DNA of 64,000 bases from Methanobacteriota archaeon (GCA_027064425.1 JAMOPO010000027.1:179353-243352); one strand, 5' to 3'; numbered from the stretch's first letter, positions 48,668-57,643 are shown. The notes: generated by a model not told the origin, from the sequence alone. Program-made: numbers and translations.

Positions 48668-50248
48668 GTGGAGCCGAGGGAGCTCGCCGAGCGGTTGGGC
48701 GAGCGGGACCTAAAGATTCTGCTCGCGCTGCGGGAGCGCGGTCGGGCCACGCCCGAGGAGCTGGCGCGGGAGCTGGGGTACGATGAGGGTCCGGTGATGA
48801 GGTCGCTGTACTGGCTGGAGGAGCGCGGCCTGATCGAGTCGGAGGAGAGCCGTGAGCGTGTGTACGAGCTGGGTGAGGAGGGCGAGGAGTACGCGGAGAA
48901 GGGCCTGCCGGAGCTCCGGGTGGCCCGGGCTCTGGTCGAGGCGGGCGGGGAGCTCGGGCTGGAGGAGGCCCTGGAGCGGGCGGGCGTGCCCAAGCGGCTG
49001 GCCGGTCCCACGCTGGGGTGGTTGAGGAGGAAGGGGCTGGCCGAGATCAAGCGCGAGGATGGTGAGACCAGGCTCGTCTTCGTGGGCGAGGAGGAGGCCA
49101 TTGAGGAGGACCTGGACCAGCGGGTGCTGGAGGCGCTGTCGGAGGGCCCGGCCTCGGTGGAGGAAGTGGCGTCGCGGCTGGATGAGGACGTGGAGAAGGT
49201 TCGGGAGGCGCTCGAGCGGCTGTCGGAGCGGGAGAACGTGGTGGAGGAGCGGGAGGTGCGGCGTCGGGTCGTGCGGCTGACGGACCGGGGCGAGGAGGTG
49301 GCGGAGTGCGCGGAGGAGGTGCTGGAGCGGGACTGGATCACGGAGCTGAAGCCGGAGCATCTGCGCGAGGGTACGTGGCGGGAGAAGGAGTTCAAGCCGT
49401 ACGACGTGCGGGCGCCGACGAAGCCCTCGTACCCGGGCAAGCGGCACCCGCTGCGGGAGGTGATCGAGGAGATCCGGCGCGTGTTCCTGGAGATGGGCTT
49501 CAAGGAGGTGTCCGGGCCGCTGGTGGAGTCCAGCTTCTGGAACTTCGACGCGCTCTTCCAGCCGCAGGATCACGCGGCTCGGGAGATGCAGGACACGTTC
49601 TACCTGGAGGAGCCGTCGGAGGCGGAGCTGCCGGACGAGAAGGTCGTGGAGCGCGTCAAGTCGGTGCACGAGGACGGTGGTGACGTGGGCTCGCGGGGCT
49701 GGGGGTACGAGTGGGACGAGGGGATCGCGCGGAAGACGGTCCTGCGCACGCACACGACGGCCGTCTCGGTGCGCAAGCTGTACGAGGCGGAGGGGCCGCC
49801 GCTGAAGCTGTTCTCGATCGGGCGGGTCTACCGGCGCGAGACGGTCGACTACAAGCACCTCCCGGAGTTCCACCAGTGTGAGGGGATCGTGCTGGCGGAG
49901 GACGTGTCCTTCCGCGAGCTGCTGGGGATTCTGGAGGAGTTCTACAAGCGGATGGGCTTCGAGGAGGTCCGGTTTCGGCCGGCGTACTTCCCGTACACGG
50001 TCCTGTCCGTGGAGCCGGAGGTGTACTTCGAGGAGAAGGGCGAGTGGGTCGAGCTGGGTGGTGCGGGGATCTTCCGGCAGGAGGTGCTCCGGCCGCTCGG
50101 GTTCGACGAGGACGTCGTATGCCTGGCCTGGGGACTGGGCGTCGAGCGGTTGGCCATGATGAAGCTGGGCATCGACGACATCCGGGAGCTGTACATGGGT
50201 GACCTCAAGACGCTGCTGGAGCTGCCCTCGGCGCGGGCGAGGCGGTAG
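48668..50248 (+). CDS. pheS: Phenylalanyl-tRNA synthetase alpha chain
   Basis: 526 residues, archaeal/eukaryotic type. The N-terminal 230 residues are winged-helix DNA-binding-like domains (RATPEELARELGYDEGPVMR). The class II core has HPLREVIEEIRRVFLEMGF (motif 1), LRTHTTAVSVR and GRVYRRETVDYKHLPEFHQ (motif 2, near residue 385), and LAWGLGVERLAM (motif 3, near residue 497). GTG start. pheT is not in the window. Confidence 0.96.
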   Translation: MEPRELAERLGERDLKILLALRERGRATPEELARELGYDEGPVMRSLYWLEERGLIESEESRERVYELGEEGEEYAEKGLPELRVARALVEAGGELGLEEALERAGVPKRLAGPTLGWLRRKGLAEIKREDGETRLVFVGEEEAIEEDLDQRVLEALSEGPASVEEVASRLDEDVEKVREALERLSERENVVEEREVRRRVVRLTDRGEEVAECAEEVLERDWITELKPEHLREGTWREKEFKPYDVRAPTKPSYPGKRHPLREVIEEIRRVFLEMGFKEVSGPLVESSFWNFDALFQPQDHAAREMQDTFYLEEPSEAELPDEKVVERVKSVHEDGGDVGSRGWGYEWDEGIARKTVLRTHTTAVSVRKLYEAEGPPLKLFSIGRVYRRETVDYKHLPEFHQCEGIVLAEDVSFRELLGILEEFYKRMGFEEVRFRPAYFPYTVLSVEPEVYFEEKGEWVELGGAGIFRQEVLRPLGFDEDVVCLAWGLGVERLAMMKLGIDDIRELYMGDLKTLLELPSARARR

Positions 50249-50249
50249 C

Positions 50250-50759
50250 TCACCGGCTCACGCGTGACCAAACCTCGCGCCACCTGCCCTCGCACCGGAC
50301 CTTGATCTCCCGCTTGAGGAGGTTCATGAGCGTCATCACGAAGGTCTCGTCGGTCCCGCGGATCACGGACTCGGGTTTGAACCCGTTGTCCGCGAGCGTG
50401 CGGAGCCAGGGCAGGCCGGCCTCGGACACGAAGTCCTGGACGGACACGCCCAGGTCCTGAGAGAAGGTGTCGACGACGGCGAGCACGGCCGCGTCGACGC
50501 AGACGCGCCACGCGTCCCGGTTGGCCGAGGTGATGGGGTAGTACATGTCCGACCCGTTGGCCCAGCACAGGAGGTCGGCCAGGGCGGCGGAGAACAGGCC
50601 CACGACTCCGGCGGTCAGGGAGAGCGGGTTCTCGTCGTCCCGCACGTCCATGGACAGGAGCATGAGCTCGCGGTGGTCAACCCACACGGTGGCCCGCAGC
50701 TCCTGGACCCGGAGCTTGCGGCCCGTGAGGACGTCCAGAACCCATTTTTGCACCTTCAC
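50250..50759 (-). CDS. Uncharacterised protein
   Basis: About 169 residues with no recognised family: VQKWVLDVLTGRKLRVQELR at the N-terminus, then a hydrophobic helix-rich part (LTAGVVGLFSAALADLLCWA, VCVDAAVLAVVDTFSQDLGV) and a basic end (EGRWREVWSRVSR). The frame is open to 50837, but GTG 50759 has GGAGG nine bases upstream, and a C/D-box-like RNA occupies 50816-50869, so the shorter form is chosen. It ends next to pheS in convergent orientation. Confidence 0.6.
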   Translation of the reverse strand: MKVQKWVLDVLTGRKLRVQELRATVWVDHRELMLLSMDVRDDENPLSLTAGVVGLFSAALADLLCWANGSDMYYPITSANRDAWRVCVDAAVLAVVDTFSQDLGVSVQDFVSEAGLPWLRTLADNGFKPESVIRGTDETFVMTLMNLLKREIKVRCEGRWREVWSRVSR

Positions 50760-50811
50760 GGAGCCCTCCTCGACGCCCGAGAACACGGTGGGATCCCCCG
50801 GACGACCCCCG

Positions 50812-50873
50812 CGGGATGATGAGACCTCGGTACGCACGGAGGAGTGATGACGACCGGCACTCGGGCTGAGCTA
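50812..50873 (+). ncRNA. Candidate C/D box guide RNA
   Basis: Boxes in order: C ATGATGA (50816-50822), 14 bases, D'-like CGGA (50837-50840), three bases, C' GTGATGA (50844-50850), 15 bases, D CTGA (50866-50869). C, C' and D are perfect; D' has one mismatch. Hyperthermophiles, Methanopyrus included, carry many such rRNA and tRNA methylation guides. Guides are somewhat longer than the usual 12 bases and no target was checked. Confidence 0.5.
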
Positions 50874-50934
50874 GGGCGTCTTGGCCCGGGTTGGGGCAGA
50901 AATAGGAGTTTCCGAGCCCGGCGGGGACCACGCG

Positions 50935-51822
50935 CTAGAAGGACGTGAACCGCTGGCCCTTGCGGGCCAGCCTGGCGACCTCGTCGATCGTGGCGAACGC
51001 GACGCCCGGGTGGGCGCGGGCGAAGTCAACGAACTTGAGGATGATCCACCAGTACTTCGGGTTGGCCGTGATGTGCTCGTGGAAGAGCACGACGAACACG
51101 GTCGGTCGACCCGGCCTCCCGTGCTTGTAGTACTGCATGAACCCGCGCTTAAGGTTCTCCAGCGCCTCCTCGGGGTGACCGGCCTGGATCTTAGGCCGCA
51201 CGAACAGGTCGTCGGCGAACGAGCACAGGAACTTGGGCCTAACCGGGCGACCGTCTTTGTACTCCCACTCGGTGTAGCAGGCGATCGGAATCTCCAGGAT
51301 CCGGTGGCCGTCGACCGTGATCCACCGCGGGGCCCCGCGGGTCCCGGGCCGGGTGTAGATCTCGCTGGAGTCGATCCAGATCCCCTCCTTGATCATGGCC
51401 CGGTAGGTGTTCCGGTCGATGGCCAGGCCCGGGGCCCGGTAGGCGTCCGGCCGGACCCCAGTGGCCTTCCGAATCTGCTCCTGGGCGGTGTGGATGATCT
51501 TGCGCTGCTCCTCGACCGGCAGGCCAGCCAGCTTGCCCGGGTGACCGAGGAACGCGTACGAGGCTCCCCCGTCGTTGGCGTGATTGATGAGGTCGCAGCC
51601 CAGCTTCCGGAGCTTCCTCATTCGATCCGGGTAGGCGTAGGCCTCCCACGCCGGAACGGCGAAGGTCATCGGCACGCCTCTCCGCTTGAGCTGCTCCGCG
51701 AGCTGGACGGCGTGCTTGGAGCCGCCGCAGAGGTCCTCGGTGATCACGACGATGCACCTGGCCCGTGACAGCTGGGTGAGCCGGTCCTGCTTGCCGCTCT
51801 TGGACGGGTGGAAGTAGCACAC
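50935..51822 (-). CDS. Polysaccharide-deacetylase-like (NodB-fold) exported protein
   Basis: 295 residues from GTG 51822. RCIVVITEDLCGGSKHAVQL at the first strand, CDLINHANDGGASYAFLGHP near residue 80 (NodB motifs with His), YRAPGLAIDRNTYR near residue 132, and VFVVLFHEHITANPKYW near residue 245 mark a carbohydrate-esterase-4/NodB-like barrel. Just upstream in frame lies a signal-peptide-like run (KVAIALAALLPAAITAA), but no ATG, GTG or TTG precedes it; ATC 51882 is where a start would fit. It probably acts on envelope polysaccharide. Confidence 0.75.
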   Translation of the reverse strand: MCYFHPSKSGKQDRLTQLSRARCIVVITEDLCGGSKHAVQLAEQLKRRGVPMTFAVPAWEAYAYPDRMRKLRKLGCDLINHANDGGASYAFLGHPGKLAGLPVEEQRKIIHTAQEQIRKATGVRPDAYRAPGLAIDRNTYRAMIKEGIWIDSSEIYTRPGTRGAPRWITVDGHRILEIPIACYTEWEYKDGRPVRPKFLCSFADDLFVRPKIQAGHPEEALENLKRGFMQYYKHGRPGRPTVFVVLFHEHITANPKYWWIILKFVDFARAHPGVAFATIDEVARLARKGQRFTSF

Positions 51823-52256
51823 CGCGGCGGTGATCGCGGCGGGTAACAGGGCGGCCAGCGCGATCGCGACCTTGGTGGAGATCCGGCCGCTGCTCCCTAG
51901 GAGTCCGAAGGGGTAGGTCCTGGGGGTGCTCGGTCCGGGGCGTGACGTTTTCCGGGGCAGGGAAAGCCCCCCTGTGGGCCCGGGTTAAACGGCGGGTCAT
52001 CGACGGGCCGAGTCGATGGTCGGCCCTACTCCGGGGGGTGTCCCGCCGCCGTCCCCCCGGGCCCTTCATCGGCTGTACCCGGCGGTAGCCGGCCCGGCGG
52101 GTCATCCCCGGGTCAGGCCGCGTCCCCCGCGGGCGGGGAGGGCCGGGATTCGGTCCCGGCGGTCATCCCTTGCACGGGGCCTCCTGGGCCGGTCCGGGCC
52201 CGTCGCGAGGCGACTTAAATTTGACTCTCGGGCGCTCCGGTCACGAGGGGATCCCG
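51823..52256. other. Intergenic region with signal-peptide remnant and short direct repeats
   Basis: Between the divergent deacetylase-like gene and the gene at 52257. Bases 51823-51882 read in frame with the deacetylase as a signal peptide. CGGCGGGTCATC occurs at 51990-52001 and 52095-52106, with CGGCGGTCATC at 52157-52167. CTTAAATTTG at 52214-52223 is a likely TATA box. No other gene seen. Confidence 0.6.
52214..52223 (+). promoter_or_regulatory. TATA box of the hypothetical gene at 52257
   Basis: CTTAAATTTG, 34-43 bases before GTG 52257, giving a leader of about 15 bases with GAGGGGATCC as possible ribosome binding site. Confidence 0.55.
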
Positions 52257-53072
52257 GTGACCATCATCAGCGCGCTGGAGCCCGGCCTCTCCCGAGTGTC
52301 GCCGGAGGTGAGGCCCAGCCGGGAGTGGGCGTGGCTCGGCCCGCCCGTGAAGCCCTCGCGCAGGTTCCACCGGGCCGTGTCCCTGGCCGCGAGCGTGGCG
52401 GTGGGGATGCCGGTGGACGTGCGGCACCCCCGGTCGGTCCACCCGGCTGAGCTGGTTGAGTACCTGAGCTTCGACGATCGGGTGTGGGAGCTGCTTCGAG
52501 GCCTGTTGGAGCGGTCGGAGGAGGTGTCGCGCGACGCTGGGCGCGCGGTCCGCCGGGTGCTCAGGGAGGGTGTGAGGGGGCTCCTGCGCGCGGACGTGGA
52601 CGCGGTCGCGCGGATCTTCCTGCCCGTGATCGCCCTGGGGAACCGGTCGGCCTGGGACGACCGGTTCGTGGCGGAGCGTCTCTCCCGCGGGTTCTCCCGG
52701 GTGCTCGGCGAGCGGGTGTGCCTCCCGCCCGTCCTGGTTGGGGACTTTCTGAGGTGCGTGTACGAGCTGGCGGAGCGGGTCTACGTGTCGGTCCTGCTGG
52801 CGCGCGCCGTGTGCTACCGGGCGGACTCGCTGGGCGTGGGTGTGGAGGAGCTGATGGGCGAGCTCTCGCGTCCCAGGGTCGAGCGGCCGCCCGGCGAGCT
52901 GGAGGAGGTGGTGGGTGGGCTGGTGGAGCTGGCCCGGGATTTCGACGGGTACCTGACGGAGGTGTTGGAGGGGGATCGGGCGGTCGTCGTGCACGCGGGG
53001 CGGCGGCTGGTGATTCGACCCAGCGACTACGACCCGCTGTGGTCCGGGTACACGTCACGAGTCGGTCTCTGA
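52257..53072 (+). CDS. Uncharacterised helical protein
   Basis: 271 residues, family not recognised. The body is helical and Arg/Val/Leu-rich (FDDRVWELLRGLLERSEEVS, DFLRCVYELAERVYVSVLLA), with no signal peptide or clear membrane helix. Ends RPSDYDPLWSGYTSRVGL. The frame is open upstream, but GTG 52257 lies at the right distance from the TATA box. It overlaps leuA by 18 bases in convergent orientation. Probably restricted to Methanopyrus. Confidence 0.6.
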   Translation: MTIISALEPGLSRVSPEVRPSREWAWLGPPVKPSRRFHRAVSLAASVAVGMPVDVRHPRSVHPAELVEYLSFDDRVWELLRGLLERSEEVSRDAGRAVRRVLREGVRGLLRADVDAVARIFLPVIALGNRSAWDDRFVAERLSRGFSRVLGERVCLPPVLVGDFLRCVYELAERVYVSVLLARAVCYRADSLGVGVEELMGELSRPRVERPPGELEEVVGGLVELARDFDGYLTEVLEGDRAVVVHAGRRLVIRPSDYDPLWSGYTSRVGL

Positions 53073-54614
53073 CTCGGAGTCGCGCCCTTCGCGCCGGGCG
53101 ATCAGGGCGTTGACGCCGTCCACGAAGGCCTGCAGGCTTGCCACGACGATGTCCTCGTGGGAGGAGCCGGAGCTGACGGTCTCGCCGGTCTCGGGGTCGC
53201 GGAGCTTGACGTCGACGTGGGTGATCGCGTCGGTCCCGCCGGTCAGGGCCCGGGCCCGGTACTCGACGAGCTCGAACTCGACTCCCTGGTCCCTGAGGGC
53301 GCGCTGGAGCGCCTTGATGGTCGCGTCCACGGGTCCGACGCCGGTGGCGGCGGCCTCCTTCCTGGTCCCGTCGATCTTGACGACGACGGAGGCCGTGGGG
53401 AGCGCGTTCTTCCCGGTCACGGTGGTGAAGTCGTCGACCTCGATGTCCCGCTTCCGGGGGCGCTCGAGCACGTCCTCCGCGATCGCGCGCAGGTCGGCCT
53501 CGGTGATCCGCTTGCCCCGGTCCCCGAGGCGCTTGAGCCGCTTGGTGATCTCGAGGAGCTGCTCCTCGTCCACCTCGATGTTCATTCGGCGGAGCTTCTC
53601 GCGGATCACGGAGGTGCCCACGTGCTTGCCCAGGACGAAGCGGCGCTTGCGGCCGACCTTCTCCGGCGGGATGGGCTCGTAGGTGCTCTCGTCCTTCATG
53701 ATCCCGTCTACGTGAATGCCGGACTCGTGGGTGAACGCGTTCTCACCGACCACGGCCTTGTTGGGCGGGACCTGCACGCCCGTGAGGCGCTCCACGAGCT
53801 TGGACAGCTCGGTAAGCCGCTCGGTCTCGATGCCGGTGTCCACGCCGTACAGCTCCTCCAGGACGATCACGACCTCCTCGAGCGCGGCGTTGCCCGCGCG
53901 CTCGCCGATCCCGTTCACGGTCACGTGAACCTGCTCGGCCCCGGCCCGGACGGCGGCGACGGTGTTCGCGGTCGCCATCCCGAAGTCGTCGTGGCAGTGA
54001 ACGCTGAGGACGACCCCGTCGTCCAGGTGCTCGCGCAGCTCCCTCACGGCATGGAACATGCCCTCCGGCGCCATGATGCCCACCGTGTCGTTGTAGCCGA
54101 CCCGCTCCGCGCCGGCCTCGAGGCAGGTGTCGAAGACGTCGCGGAGGTACTCGAGCTCGGTTCGGGTGCCGTCCTCCGTGGAGATCTCAACGGTCAGGCC
54201 GTGGTCCCGGGCGTACTCCACCACCTCCGCGGCCCGCTCCAGGACCTCCTCCCGGGTCATCCGGAGCTTCTTCTCGACGTGAACTCGGGAGGTGGGCACG
54301 ACGATGTGGACCGCGTCCGCGTCCGCCTCCACGGCCGCGTCCACGTCTCCCTCGACCATCCTCGCCATGCTGCAGACCTCGGCGTCGAGCCCCTCGGCGG
54401 CGATCCGGCGGATGGCCTTGGCCTCACCCTCGCTCGCGGCCGCGAAGCCGGCCTCGATCGTGTCCACGCCGACCTCGTCCAGCTTCCGGGCGATCGTCAG
54501 CTTCTCCTCGGGCGTGAGGGCGACCCCGGGCGTCTGCTCCCCGTCCCGGAGCGTGGTGTCGAAGATCCTCACCCGGTCGGGCAGGTTGGCGTCGCTGTTG
54601 GCCTCCTCGAGCAC
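53055..54614 (-). CDS. leuA: 2-isopropylmalate synthase family (LeuA; CimA possible)
   Basis: 519 residues. Catalytic domain: IFDTTLRDGEQTPGVALT near residue 17 (Arg-Asp), VHCHDDFGMATANTVAA near residue 212 (H-x-H metal site), NGIGERAGNAALEEV near residue 241. The C-terminal LeuA regulatory domain includes LPTASVVVKIDGTRKEAAAT near residue 405. Homocitrate synthase AksA lacks this domain, so it is LeuA or citramalate synthase CimA; the 519-residue length favours LeuA. GTG start at 54614, 45 bases after the P-loop ATPase gene. Confidence 0.88.
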   Translation of the reverse strand: MLEEANSDANLPDRVRIFDTTLRDGEQTPGVALTPEEKLTIARKLDEVGVDTIEAGFAAASEGEAKAIRRIAAEGLDAEVCSMARMVEGDVDAAVEADADAVHIVVPTSRVHVEKKLRMTREEVLERAAEVVEYARDHGLTVEISTEDGTRTELEYLRDVFDTCLEAGAERVGYNDTVGIMAPEGMFHAVRELREHLDDGVVLSVHCHDDFGMATANTVAAVRAGAEQVHVTVNGIGERAGNAALEEVVIVLEELYGVDTGIETERLTELSKLVERLTGVQVPPNKAVVGENAFTHESGIHVDGIMKDESTYEPIPPEKVGRKRRFVLGKHVGTSVIREKLRRMNIEVDEEQLLEITKRLKRLGDRGKRITEADLRAIAEDVLERPRKRDIEVDDFTTVTGKNALPTASVVVKIDGTRKEAAATGVGPVDATIKALQRALRDQGVEFELVEYRARALTGGTDAITHVDVKLRDPETGETVSSGSSHEDIVVASLQAFVDGVNALIARREGRDSESETDS

Positions 54615-54659
54615 CCGCCGGGCTTCAGATAAAGCGATCCCCCACGGAGGGAACCCCCG

Positions 54660-55478
54660 CTAGAGGGCGTCCTCGACGGCCTCGACGAGCGCCTCGTACG
54701 ACTCTTCAAGCTTTCGCGGGTCGGTGCGCTCCTCGCGGGAGAGTGGGGGCAGCCGGACGACCTCGATGGGCTCCAGGACCTCGAGCACGCTCAGGGTGAC
54801 GGGCTCGCGTCCCGAGGCCATCGTTTCGACGGCCCGGGCGTAGTCGCGGAGGTCGTAGAGCAGGGCCGTGCCCGGGCCCACGGCCACGACCACGCCCTGC
54901 TCCTTGAGCACCCCGGGCCAGGGGGCGGCGAGGTTGTTCAGGCTCTCGACGAGCACGGGGCCCTCGCGGCGGATCTTGCGCCAGGCCCGGTCGATGACGC
55001 GGTAGATCTCCTTGGGGGAGGGCTCCTCGGCGTGCTTCTCGATCCGGTCGCAGTTCTCGAGCATCTGGGTCGCCTCCTCGGGGAGGTAGCGGAGGTCGGC
55101 GTCCGAGCCGTAGAGCCGCACGGTGTCGCCCAGCCGGTCGAACAGGACGTAGGCGTCGGGCCGGCTGGAGACGTAGCGCAGCGACATCTCGGACTCGACG
55201 GCCTTGGCCACGTCGGGGGTGGTCCAAACCCGGTGGAAGGGGTTCACGAGGGTGGGGGGCAGGTCCTCTCCGGCGGCGTCGAGGAGGCGGGTCACGTCCC
55301 GGCTCACGGGTATCCCGAGCTCGACGCACTTCCGGGTGTGATCGTAGTGCAGCCACACGTTGTGCCCGGAGCGGGGCTTGAAGGGGACGAGGTCTAGGGC
55401 GGAGACGAGCGGGATCGACGCGGTCGTCTTGCCCGAGTCGCTCTCCAGGAGCCCCACGACCAGGACGACGGAGGTCAC
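54660..55478 (-). CDS. Predicted P-loop ATPase, dethiobiotin-synthetase-like
   Basis: 272 residues. VVGLLESDSGKTTASIPLVS at the N-terminus is a P-loop; FKPRSGHNVWLHYDHTRKC and VLVESLNNLAAPWPGVLKEQ follow, resembling the dethiobiotin/cobyrinic-acid synthetase group of MinD-like ATPases. No closer family recognised. It sits between leuA and a divergent radical SAM gene; 16 bases separate the two starts, so they share promoter space. Substrate unknown. Confidence 0.7.
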   Translation of the reverse strand: MTSVVLVVGLLESDSGKTTASIPLVSALDLVPFKPRSGHNVWLHYDHTRKCVELGIPVSRDVTRLLDAAGEDLPPTLVNPFHRVWTTPDVAKAVESEMSLRYVSSRPDAYVLFDRLGDTVRLYGSDADLRYLPEEATQMLENCDRIEKHAEEPSPKEIYRVIDRAWRKIRREGPVLVESLNNLAAPWPGVLKEQGVVVAVGPGTALLYDLRDYARAVETMASGREPVTLSVLEVLEPIEVVRLPPLSREERTDPRKLEESYEALVEAVEDAL

Positions 55479-55494
55479 GGTACCCTCCCCCGGG

Positions 55495-56226
55495 GTGACG
55501 GGCTTGCGGGAGTGGCGGCCCGAGCCGGGGTACGACCCGCTGGAGACGGCGGAGGAGGTCCGGGAGTGGGTCTGCCGGGATCGCGCCCGGCGGTACTACC
55601 GGTTCCGGGAGACCCGGTTTTACGGTGGCTGCGCGACGGCGGACGCGGTCGGGTGCAACCTGGACTGCGCGTACTGCTACGTCAACTACCCACGCCGGAG
55701 GCCGTGGGAGCGCAGATGGCGGTTCTACCCACCCGAGGCGGTGGCGCGCCGGCTGGCGGGGATGAGGGGGGACGTGGTCCGGGTCTCGGGGTGCGAGCCG
55801 ACGCTTTGCCGGGAGCACCTGTTAAGGCTGATCGAGGCGTGCGAGCGGGAGATGCCCGAGCGGCGGTTCGTGCTCGAGACGAACGGGACGCTGCTGGGGG
55901 CGGACCGGTCGTTCGTGCGCGAGCTGGCCGACTTCGAGAACCTGCACGTCCGGGTGTGCCTGAAGGGCTGCGATGAGGATTCCTTCGCGCGGATCACCAA
56001 CGCGGACCCGAGCGGGTTCGAGCTGCAGCTCAGGTGCCTTCGGCACCTGATGAGCGAGGGGGTCTCGTTCCACCCCGCGCTCCCGGACCTGTTCGAGCGG
56101 GAGGAGGTCGAGCGGCTGGTCGAGAGGCTGAGCGAGCTGGGGATCCCGCCGGGGGCGCTGGAGGTGGAGCCGATCACGTTCTACGAGCACGTGGAGCGTG
56201 AGATGAGGAGGAGGGGGCTGCGGTAG
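55495..56226 (+). CDS. Radical SAM protein
   Basis: 243 residues. GCNLDCAYCYVNYPRRRPW near residue 56 has the C-x3-C-x2-C cluster motif; VVRVSGCEPTLCREHLLRLI (near residue 93) and RRFVLETNGTLLGADRSFV follow, typical of pyruvate-formate-lyase-activating-type radical SAM enzymes. No auxiliary cluster domain. The frame is open upstream through the divergent ATPase gene, but GTG 55495, in the gap, is the likely start; TTG 55504 is possible. Substrate unknown. Confidence 0.8.
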   Translation: MTGLREWRPEPGYDPLETAEEVREWVCRDRARRYYRFRETRFYGGCATADAVGCNLDCAYCYVNYPRRRPWERRWRFYPPEAVARRLAGMRGDVVRVSGCEPTLCREHLLRLIEACEREMPERRFVLETNGTLLGADRSFVRELADFENLHVRVCLKGCDEDSFARITNADPSGFELQLRCLRHLMSEGVSFHPALPDLFEREEVERLVERLSELGIPPGALEVEPITFYEHVEREMRRRGLR

Positions 56227-56298
56227 TCGGGCAAGGCCCCTGCTCTTCATCCGGGGCGTCCGTCGAAACCTCCCTCGTCATCCTACGCCTTTCGGCCC

Positions 56299-56359
56299 GG
56301 TCAGGGAAGCCCAGGTACAGATCATCGGTGCCTCACCCGGTACGGCCTCGTCATCCCGT
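56299..56359 (-). ncRNA. Candidate C/D box guide RNA at the hemL 3' end
   Basis: Minus strand: C-like GGGATGA (56357-56351), 14 bases, D'-like GTGA (56336-56333), four bases, C'-like CCGATGA (56328-56322), 17 bases, D CTGA (56304-56301). Only the D box is perfect. As at ycaO, the C box contains the stop codon of the upstream gene. Weak evidence alone. Confidence 0.28.
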
Positions 56360-57643
56360 GAGCCGGGTGAGCGCGGACTTGATCGCCTCCTCGGTGCGCT
56401 CGAGGTCCTCCTCGGTGTGCGCGGTGGAGAGGAACCACGCCTCGTAGTTGGAGGCGGCGATCCACACTCCCTCCTCGAGGAGCCCGCGGTGGAAGGTCTT
56501 GAAGGCATCGTGGTCCGCGGCGTTGACGTCCTCGTAGTCCCGCACGCGCTCCACGCCGAAGTACACCTGGAACATGGACTCGACGCGGTTGACGACGCCC
56601 TCCAGGCCCCGGTCCTCGAGCTCGTCGGCGAGCGTGGAGGCGAGCCGCTCGGCCTTGTCCGCGAGCTCGTCGTACGGCTCCTCCCGCTCGAGCACCTCGA
56701 GGGTCACGAGGCCGGCCGTGGCGGAGACGGGGTTGCCGCTGAAGGTGCCCGCCTGGTAGACCTTGCCCTCGGGCGCGAGGTGGGACATGTACTCCTCGGG
56801 GCCGGCGACGGCACCGATGGGCATCCCACCGCCGAGGATCTTGCCCAGGCAGACGAGGTCGGCGTCCACGCCGTAGTACTCCTGCGCCCCGCCCAGGCCC
56901 AGCCGGAAGCCCGTGATAACCTCGTCGAAGATCAGGAGCCGCTCGGTCCCGTCGCAGTACTCGCGGAGGGCCTTGAGGAACTCGGGGTCGGGTGGCACGC
57001 AGCCCACGTTGCCCAGGACGGGCTCGACGATGACGGCGCCGACCTCCTCGTCGAAGCGCTCCACGGTCTCCACGAACGCCTCCACGTCGTTGAAGGGGCA
57101 GACGAGCGTGTGCTCGGCCACGGACTCGGGCACGCCGGGCGAGTCGGGGGCGCCGAGCTCGGAGGCGCCGGAGCCGGCCCGGACGAGGACGGCGTCGTGC
57201 GCGCCGTGGTAGCAGCCCTCGAACTTGATGATCTTCTCGCGGCCGGTGTAGGCGCGCGCGAGCCGGAGGGCGCTCATCGTGGCCTCGGTGCCCGTGTTCA
57301 CGAGGCGGACTTTCTCCACGTTGGGGACCAGCTCGACGACCTTCTCGGCGAGGGCGACCTCGGGCTCGGTGAGGGTGCCGTAGTGGAAGCCGTCGACCAC
57401 CCGCTCCTTGACCGCCTCGACGACCTCGGGGTGCGCGTGCCCGAGGATGAGCGGGCCGAAGGCCATGCAGTAGTCGATGAGGACGCGGCCGTCGGCGGTG
57501 TACAGTCGGGAGCCCTCCGCGCGCTCGACGCAGAAGGGGTACGGGTCGAAGCGTCGGACGGGGCTGCTCACGCCGCCGGGCATCACCTTCTCGGCGCGCT
57601 TGAACACCTCCTTGGACACGGGGAACAGGTCCTCGTACTCCAA
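56351..57643 (-). CDS. hemL: Glutamate-1-semialdehyde 2,1-aminomutase
   Basis: PLP enzyme making 5-aminolevulinate for tetrapyrroles, including coenzyme F430. 430 residues: MPGGVSSPVRRFDPYPF near residue 22, YCMAFGPLILGHAHPEVVEA, KFEGCYHGAHDAVLVRAGSG near residue 140, FDEVITGFRLGLGG near residue 242, and the PLP lysine in LVCLGKILGGGMPIGAVAG near residue 265. The frame is open to 57724 through the tRNA gene, but TTG 57643 preceded by GGGGGAC gives the expected length. Confidence 0.94.
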   Translation of the reverse strand: MEYEDLFPVSKEVFKRAEKVMPGGVSSPVRRFDPYPFCVERAEGSRLYTADGRVLIDYCMAFGPLILGHAHPEVVEAVKERVVDGFHYGTLTEPEVALAEKVVELVPNVEKVRLVNTGTEATMSALRLARAYTGREKIIKFEGCYHGAHDAVLVRAGSGASELGAPDSPGVPESVAEHTLVCPFNDVEAFVETVERFDEEVGAVIVEPVLGNVGCVPPDPEFLKALREYCDGTERLLIFDEVITGFRLGLGGAQEYYGVDADLVCLGKILGGGMPIGAVAGPEEYMSHLAPEGKVYQAGTFSGNPVSATAGLVTLEVLEREEPYDELADKAERLASTLADELEDRGLEGVVNRVESMFQVYFGVERVRDYEDVNAADHDAFKTFHRGLLEEGVWIAASNYEAWFLSTAHTEEDLERTEEAIKSALTRLTG

